This document shows, piece after piece, positions 55,141 to 64,000 of a stretch of 64,000 nucleotides of DNA. Below the pieces are notes generated by a model, which saw only the letters and a list, made by a program, of their open reading frames with translations, did no database searches and was not told the DNA's origin. The stretch is from Chaetoderma sp. LZ-2023a (lineage: Eukaryota > Mollusca > Caudofoveata > Chaetodermatida > Chaetodermatidae), in contig CM067367.1 of NCBI GenBank assembly GCA_034401795.1, positions 50,842,363 to 50,906,362 on the forward strand, given 5' to 3'. The position numbers and the translations under genes are program-made. Every line of letters starts with the position of its first letter. The first letter of the stretch is position 1.

Positions 55141-55156
55141 ATTCAACATATCTGGT

Positions 55157-55893
55157 CGGAAAAGTTCACCCACATATAACTAGCTACAAGGCATGAAACT
55201 AAGGAAAATGACAATCCACTTCGTGGCACCGAACCATGGAGGAAAAGTACAATCCTGGGCTCACTGTTTTGCAATACTGCTGACATTGCTGCGCGCTGCG
55301 TCATGGGGAGCATAGCTTTCCAGTCCTTCTAAAAGCTCTGAATTTGTAGATCAGAGATTTCCTTGATAAAAATACTACGTTTATACAATGCAATCTCCGT
55401 ATCCTTGATGCTGTATAGCTGTAACAGCTGGACAGGACTAAAGCCTGCTCTAGACAAACTCGATGCTTGCCACTGCAAACACATACGCACCATCATTGGA
55501 CACCGATGGCCAGACAGCATAATTTCCAATGATGCACTATACAATATGTGTAATACATCGCCACTTTCTGTAAAGGTCGCCCAGCAAAGATGCTCTATGT
55601 TTGACCATGTGCTAAAGATGACAGTAGACACACCAGCACAGAAAACCTTGGCCCGACTCGGAGCCAGCAAATACAAAGCCAGGAGAGGACGTCATTGCAT
55701 AAATCTGCTAAGCATGCTACGAGGTGACCTCAAGAAAGCAGTACTTGGTACACTCAAGTCAAGAATGGCCCTGAGGAAGCCTAGGATTTGGACTGAGGAC
55801 AAGATATAGTGGGCAAAAGCAAAGAAAGACTTATTGCAGCTGTAGGATGTTTCTACTACTACAGCCGCAGAATACAGTAATCATACATAGAGA
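55157..55893 (+). mobile_element. Non-LTR retrotransposon, second copy of the 22.8 kb family, 5' truncated
   Basis: Colinear with 23945-24646: ACCATGGAGGAAAAGTA-AAT, CTGGGCTCACTG, CTTTCCAGTCCTTCT, through to the shared 3' end CAGCCGCAGAATACAGTAAT + CATACAT. Encodes the RT C-terminal domain: RLYNAISVSLMLYSCNSW, HIRTIIGHRWPDSIISNDAL, VAQQRCSMFDHVLKM, LGASKYKARRGRHCINLL. The frame 55363-55809 is open for 148 codons. It begins at the edge of the 24-bp minisatellite. Confidence 0.85.
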
Positions 55894-57124
55894 GAATGCT
55901 GCAGAATGAAGTCATTATGTTGAAGGTCACGTTAATCGTGTCCTTCGACACAATTATACATATTTTTAATTATTCTTTTTGTTTAATTTTTCTGTTTAGT
56001 TTAACATGTGACTTGACCATGTTGTGACTAATCATGGATATATTTTACCTATATGGTTTAACCTTCTGACAAAATATCTTTTTTCAAATTAGGTTTTTGG
56101 ATAAGTTTTCTGTTTTGCGCTACGTATTTTCTTATACCTCAAGATTGTTCCACCATATTGGGAAAAGACGTACACGTGCTTTGTTTACCCATATCACGCA
56201 GAGTCAATGCGATGACATGGATGTAAGAAATTAAATGATGGAAGTTGGTGTGACTTTCTTGAAAACTTCTTTAGATGGAAGTTAGGTTTTTCTCTTATGT
56301 GTATGTCTTATATGTCATGATTGCTGTGCCAACGTGGGATACATGTTTAGATTTGCCTTGAGGACTCAACATAATAACATCGAGATAATAAACCAAGGCA
56401 CTCTGACTTTGGTACACAACTTGGTTTTTCAAAATAAGTGTGATGTTTACCTCCTCTGCTTAATGTCGAAGATTTGCCTACGAGAAATAAGAAAAGCAAT
56501 TTCTGCCAAAATGCGCAGAAATCTGAAATACCATAGTTCGTAAATACAAGATTATCACAGCGTAACACTCGTACTCATTTTTATACACGATTATTAGACC
56601 TATATAATCTTTGAAGCTAATATTTGAGTTTCGATGAAATGTCGATTCATCGCATCATGCATACGCCCAGTCGTCCACTAACGTCCAACTGCGGCTCATT
56701 GTTTTATCATTCGTCTTCGGTGGCTGATCTAGACTTACTTTTAGGGGTGGGCCCTCGGTATGTCGTCTATCAGTTGCATCCCCTCCAAAGTGAGAAACAG
56801 CACCATTAGTCATTATTTGATTCTTGCCTGACTCTCAACTTCACCCTCCACTTGTGACGGATATGACCATGGAAAGACACGTCTGGCGCACCCGTCCCGT
56901 CACGTATATCAAAATATCGATCACAGGGCCGATAATTGATAATTTATGGTATATTAATTCGATACCAATATCTTCTGGTCCTATTCCTTTATCTGTACCA
57001 GCATCATTTAACATTCCGTTGCTGTTTATCTTTGGTCGCCACCATTTTGGCTATTCAGGCGACATTGGTAGAGTGTGATGCCATGCAATGCCAATCCAAA
57101 CACATTCTTTATTATATAGCAATG
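55894..57124. other. No recognised gene
   Basis: Small frames only (for example 56347-56568 minus, 56824-57078 plus), no motifs, repeats or palindromes of note. Confidence 0.5.
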
Positions 57125-57240
57125 AATGAATCCAGTTTTAGCTATGCCCCGCCCATCTCTAGCTAAGCTCCACCCACGCTCTTTGCCGGTGTTGGGATCA
57201 ATTCATACAACAATGCTTAGTCCGTCATCAATTAAGCGTT
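57125..57240 (+). mobile_element. Family A MITE fragment (A12)
   Basis: AATCCAGTTTTAGCTATGCC, CTCTAGCTAAGCTCCACCCA, TGTTGGGATCAATTC, then a jump to CAACAATGCTTAGTCCGTCA and TTAAGCG. Both outer arms are present with the whole central stem deleted. Confidence 0.8.
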
Positions 57241-59943
<2,703 letters not shown>

Positions 59944-60044
59944 GGATTACCGGTTCCAGTTTGATTGCTCGTTCCCGTCACCCGATCACATTGCCGAACT
60001 TACCTAGGGCATTCATAACGTAATTGATTATGACGTCATAATAT

Positions 60045-60430
60045 GTGTCACGTAGTTGACTATGACGTCATATAATTGATGGATAAACCGGGATCCATCA
60101 TTAGCGTGTTGAATATACGGAGACTAACCTGACTGGAAACTGTTGCTGTCCCATAGCGCTCTAGTCAAATTAGTTTCAAAGCATCAAACAGCTTACTTGT
60201 ATGGTTGCTTTTAGACAACGCTGTCAATCTATATAACACCCGTAAGATTAAGAATATACTGAAGCAGACGGCCTAGCTATTTCCGGATCGGTTGAAAAGT
60301 AAAGTAGATTTCATAGAGCGGAGTCATGTATTAGCATATAGTTGCATATATCTTTATCGCACGATAAAATGCTGAAAATAAAATATTTATGGTGTGTGTG
60401 GCATATCAGATCATATGAAAAGATAGTATA
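60045..60430 (-). mobile_element. Palindromic MITE subfamily B, copy B3
   Basis: TGACGTCATATAATTGATGG and ATAAACCGGGATCCATCATT start, GTGTTGAATATACGGAGACT stem, CAGCTTACTTGTATGGTTGC, GATCGGTTGAAAAGTAAAGT. Mirror copy is B4 in the other arm. Confidence 0.75.
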
Positions 60431-60520
60431 AGATGAGCTGAGTCTTCCATTAAAAAGCTTTAATTCAATCACACGTAGCCTATATATGCCTTACAACCTG
60501 ACAATAGATAACGTCTATCA

Positions 60521-60745
60521 CAATGGACCTTTCCAAGTTTATCCATCCATCACATGACATCATAATCAACTAAGTGACGTGTATACTGACGTCATAATCA
60601 TAGCGTCATGAATGATTCTAAATAGACCGTCCTTAGCGCTTAATATTTCGACACGTTGCGTGAATTGTATGTCTTTACCATCCAATAAACATTCTGTTGA
60701 ATATTTTGAAACTAAATTGACTGGGCGCTTTTGCTGCCATAGGTG
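60521..60745 (-). mobile_element. Family A MITE, copy A13 (half)
   Basis: CAATGGACCTTTCCAAGTTT, TGACGTCATAATCATAGCGT, GACACGTTGCGTGAATTGTA and TGTTGAATATTTTGAAACTA, stopping at GCTGCCATAGG: exactly the right half of the consensus. Mirror of A15. Confidence 0.85.
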
Positions 60746-61202
60746 GATACAATGGAATCCTCCATTGAGCGCTATTCATAGGCTATAGTGTGACAGCGAT
60801 ATTGGAATTTTCAGGATTGGTAACAGAATGTAGTTTTGCTAGAAGCTATAAAATGTGAAATAACGAGAATAAATACTCCTGGACATCAAAATCAGGCAAT
60901 CCGTATTACGCCGCTGGGCCAATTAATTTTGTCTAGAACATAAATCACTCTAAAACTCTAGAACTCTAGAACATAAACCACTGATATCCGCCGATGATGC
61001 CTCTCAACATTGACAGCAGTAACAGACTGTCGGCATATTCGCTTTCATCCGAGGGCACTAATTCTTAGTTACATCATACCTAAACAGCACTGCGACTGAT
61101 ATTATGCACATCACATTAGATAAGGACCATGCATGGCAGACACTCCTCACCTGCAAACTAAACGCAACAACATAATGTCCTCGGCGTTACAGGTATGGAA
61201 TG

Positions 61203-61211
61203 TATTATGTG

Positions 61212-61267
<56 letters not shown>

Positions 61268-61275
61268 TGTGCGCC
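61203..61275. repeat. (GTGC)n microsatellite
   Basis: About 16 GTGC units; Arg-Ala-Cys-Val frame is artefactual. Confidence 0.97.
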
Positions 61276-61916
61276 CGGTGCTGTATCTAAACAAACTACT
61301 TGATACGATTTGGCTCAGTTGTAGTATAGTAAATGATCTTCTCATAAGAAAGGATTTTTCCGATTCTGTCCGTGATCCTGATTGTTAAGATCGGTTTGAC
61401 TATGTAAATATCTTGGAAACTACCCGTTGTATTTGGCTCGCCTTGTAACACAAGAAAGGGCAGGACCGTGCATTAGGATATCACAAATGTTAGCGTGAGT
61501 TGTAAAATCCGAAAAATTCGGGAAAGTTGGAGAATAATGTACAATGTAAGTATGTGACAAGCGTGAAAGGGTTGGCGGTCTCCAATCTATGACTGCTCTT
61601 GTTTCAGATTTTAATTATTTAAAAATTTTAATTGATCATTTAAAATTTCCGGGCTTTATATTCAAATTTCTAAACATATTATTTCATCTTACGCGATTTT
61701 AACTGTAATAAAATGGTGCTCTAGTCAGCATTATTACGCCATGACTGCGAGCCAACAATGGATGTAGTAATACAGTAGCTCACTTGAGAAGTACCGTACC
61801 TTCTTAGCGCGTGAATATAGGCTTTGATCCCACACTTTAGATGGATATAACATGAAACAATGACCGTTATGTAATGGAATATGCGCTTGTGTATGTGGTA
61901 AATTGATTATTTCTAA

Positions 61917-62274
61917 TGGATGAATCCAATCTATCTGTCAAGTATATGGCGGCATAAACAATTGCACCCTAGGTAGGCTGACGTCACAGTCAAAATGTGA
62001 AATCAATGATATAACTAGGTCCGCCGTGAAGCTTGAATCGTCCGTCAGTTATAAGACCTGTATGTCTTTACTATTTACAAAACATTCTGTTGAATATTTT
62101 GAAACTAATTTGACTTGGAGAAAAAATATTCAACAGCTTTCCTATGTAGTTACCTTGAATTTTGGATTCTGGGGATAAGGGTTCAAAGTATATAAATCGA
62201 TCCTAACACGCACAAAGCATGGGGCGAGCTTAGCAAGAGATGGGCGGAGCATAGCTAAAAGTGGATTGATCCAT
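61917..62274 (-). mobile_element. Palindromic MITE family A, copy A14
   Basis: TGGATGAATCCAATCTATCT start, TGTTGAATATTTTGAAACTA with a collapsed loop (TTGACTTGGAGAAAAAATATTC), AGCTTAGCAAGAGATGGGCG and GTGGATTGATCCA end. ATCC-ended variant like A4. Confidence 0.82.
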
Positions 62275-63054
62275 TTCTTATTGATGAATTTCTGAACGGC
62301 AGTGTTCGTTTCTAACGTCAATAATCATTTTCGAAGGTTGATTCGACGACTTATTGGATTCCTGTCTACGAGTGGTGCGCTATATTGCAAAACCGTGTCT
62401 ATAAATTGTTAGTGGCGGACCTTCATTCACGTCTGGTGACAATGCTTGATTGGGGTGCTAATACGCTTCATCGGTATCAGTAGTTACTACTGTACACCAT
62501 GTGCCTCGATAACTTTAGTTACATTTGATGATATATTTACGACGTGATTCAAAGTCGTAACATGTTTAGGCGCAGACGATAGAAACGACTGCTGTCTCAC
62601 AGTAAAATACTAGTGTAGCATTGGCGTCCAGCCCTATCACTTGTGATGCAGACCAGAAATGACAAATTCTTTATGATGTAGGGGATATTATGGTGAATAT
62701 TGTGAGACTAGTTTGCAAGGGAATTGTTGCTGTTATAGGCACCAACAGGCCCCATTCAAATTAGTTTCAAAATAATAACAACGTTCCTGTACGGTTGCCT
62801 TGAAATTGAGCCACTGGAATTTCACCAGTTAAAGGGTTTATGTTATAGACAAAATTGTCCCAGCAGCGTAATACGGATTGCCTGATTTTGATGTCCAGGA
62901 GTAATCTCATCCGACATACACACAATGTATTTTATTCTCGTATTTCACATTTTATAGCTTCTCGCAAAGCTTCATTCTGTTAGCAGTCTTGAATATTCCA
63001 ATAACGCTGTCACACTGTATGAATAGCGCTCAAAGGAGGAGTCGAATGTATCCA

Positions 63055-63276
63055 CATATGGCAGCAAAGCGCCCAATCAAATTAGTTTCAAAATATTCAA
63101 CAGGCTGTTTATTAGCTGGTAAAGACATACCATTAACGCAACATGTCTGACTATTAAGCGTTAAGGACGGACTATTTCGAATCATTCATGACGTTGTGAT
63201 TATGACGTCAGCATACACGTCACTTAGTTGATTATGATGTCATGTGATGGAAGGATAAACTTGGAAAGGTCCATTG
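63055..63276 (+). mobile_element. Family A MITE, copy A15 (half)
   Basis: ATGGCAGCAAAGCGCCCAAT, CAAATTAGTTTCAAAATATT, TGACGTCAGCATACACGTCA and CTTGGAAAGGTCCATTG at the end. Mirror of A13. Confidence 0.85.
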
Positions 63277-63339
63277 TAATAGACGTTATCTATTGTCAGG
63301 TTGTAAGGCATATATAGGCCACGTGTAATTGAAATAAAG

Positions 63340-63740
63340 CTTTTTACAGGAAAACTCAGCTCATCTTATATTATCCTTTCATATGATACGATATGCCACA
63401 CAAACCATAAATATTTTCTTTTCAGCATTTTATCATGCCATAAAGATATATGCAACTAAATTCTAATACATGTCTCCGCTCTATGAAATCTACTTTACTT
63501 TCCAACCGATCTGGAAATAACCTAGGCTCTCTGCCTCAATATATGCTTAATCTTATAGGTGTTATATAGATTGACAGCGTTGTCTAAAAGCAACCACAAA
63601 AGTAAGCTGTTTGATGCTTTGAAACTAATTTGACTAGAGAGCTATAGTACAGCAACAGCTTCCAGGCAAGTTAGTGTCCGTATATTCAACACGATAATGG
63701 AGGATCCCGGTTTATCAATCAACCACATGACACTAGTATG
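63340..63740 (+). mobile_element. Palindromic MITE subfamily B, copy B4
   Basis: GCCTCAATATATGCTTAATC, GTCTAAAAGCAACCACAAAA, GTAAGCTGTTTGATGCTTTG, AACTAATTTGACTAGAGAGC stem, GTGTCCGTATATTCAACACG. Mirror of B3. Confidence 0.75.
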
Positions 63741-63833
63741 ACGTCATAATCAATTACGTCATAAATGACGCAGCTAAGTTTGTCAATGTGATCGGGTGAC
63801 GGGAAGGACTAATCAACCCGGAACCGGTAATCC

Positions 63834-63875
63834 TACCCCCACCCCACCCCACTCACCCACCCCACCCCCAGGACG
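63834..63875. repeat. C-rich (CCCCAC)n run
   Basis: CCCCCACCCCACCCC-type repeat immediately outside the right arm of the long inverted repeat. No gene follows up to the end of the window. Confidence 0.9.
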
Positions 63876-64000
63876 CGTTAGGACCGTCATGAGATTTATT
63901 AACTCTTACCACTATGATGTCAAAATTTTACATTCTCAAATTAAATTAAACGATGAACTGGTGTTCATTTTAAAACAAATTTGGTGAAATATGTTGCTGG

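Larger units (their letters stand above)
59944..60945 (+). repeat. Left arm of a ~1 kb long inverted repeat
   Basis: Reverse complement of 62836-63833 from GGATTACCGGTTCC (59944) and TTCCCGTCACCCGATCACATT (59973), through TGACGTCATA, ATAAACCGGGATCC, AACAGCTTACTT, TAGAGCGGAG, TTTATGGTGTGTGTGGCATATC and CAATGGACCTTTCCAA, to GGCAATCCGTATTACG and ACATAAA (60945). Perhaps 85-90 percent identity by eye with small indels. The arm contains MITE copies B3 and A13. Confidence 0.9.
60946..62835. other. Spacer of the long inverted repeat
   Basis: 1.9 kb. Holds a (GTGC)n microsatellite (61206-61270), MITE A14 (61917-62274) and a stem remnant at 62695-62790 (GTGAGACTAGTTTGC..CAAATTAGTTTCAAAATAAT). AACTCTAGAAC is directly repeated at 60955-60975. 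No recognised gene. Confidence 0.6.
62836..63833 (-). repeat. Right arm of the ~1 kb long inverted repeat
   Basis: Mirror of 59944-60945. Outer boundary GGAACCGGTAATCC (63820-63833) is followed by a C-rich run absent from the left side. Inner boundary TTTATGTTATAGACAAAATT at 62838-62857. Confidence 0.9.

Noticed and set aside
52880-55196. Open frames of up to 370 codons (Ser/Leu/Met/Gln-rich) called as proteins
   Set aside because: They are translation of the 24-bp minisatellite in several phases; no start context or non-repeat domain.
60946-62835. A gene between the arms of the long inverted repeat
   Set aside because: Only microsatellite and MITE sequence found; no open frame above about 65 codons.

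Overview
The window is eukaryotic and looks like an animal, most likely a marine invertebrate. Three signs support this: spliced DNA-transposon genes with GT..AG introns, an intronless rhodopsin-like receptor, and a mixture of CR1/L2-like LINEs, Ty3/gypsy, DIRS and hAT elements. A hemichordate, echinoderm, lancelet or lophotrochozoan would all fit; the sequence alone does not decide. Almost everything is mobile or repetitive DNA in layers. The only plausible host gene is the receptor near 50.5 kb, and it carries a frameshift.

Layout. 1-4.9 kb: microsatellite, then a degraded CR1/L2-like LINE on the minus strand (esterase ORF1, zinc knuckle, endonuclease, reverse transcriptase) abutting a broken, spliced hAT transposase (4.9-6.57 kb, plus). 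7.4-15.1 kb: a degraded Ty3/gypsy element on the minus strand whose gag is split from protease by a 4.84 kb insertion (8788-13626). That insertion has about 160-170 bp terminal inverted repeats, a 3 bp target duplication (TAG), and a decayed gene of a family I cannot assign to any named transposon superfamily. 16.4-25 kb: palindromic MITEs, three copies of a repeat (R) with triplet-repeat tails, a tRNA-derived SINE, and a LINE inserted into one R copy with target duplication TACTATTT. 25.2-29.1 kb: a second, plus-strand copy of the unassigned gene, interrupted by a 1.39 kb non-autonomous hAT element with a perfect 8 bp duplication (GATCACAG) and then cut off by a DIRS-like element (29.1-32.7 kb). 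35.8-37.0 kb: remains of a further, apparently related multi-copy gene.

From 32.9 kb to the end the DNA is dominated by one family of palindromic MITEs (about 16 copies, called A here) and a related subfamily (B). They carry a conserved stem core, a consensus splice donor and repeated TGACGTCA motifs. Among them lie a LINE fragment with a clean 348-codon frame (47.65-48.7 kb), the receptor (50.5-51.5 kb), a 2.3 kb array built on a 24 bp unit (52.9-55.1 kb), a second copy of the 23 kb LINE (55.2-55.9 kb), an unidentified GC-richer block (57.2-59.9 kb), and a long inverted repeat with arms of about 1 kb around a 1.9 kb spacer (59944-63833).

Most interesting candidate: the 8788-13626 transposon. 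Its gene, the 25-29 kb copy and perhaps the 36 kb remnant appear to belong to a large family whose C-terminal part carries spaced Asp motifs reminiscent of PIN/FEN-like nucleases. That comparison is from memory and is inference; the TIRs, target duplication and gag interruption are read directly.
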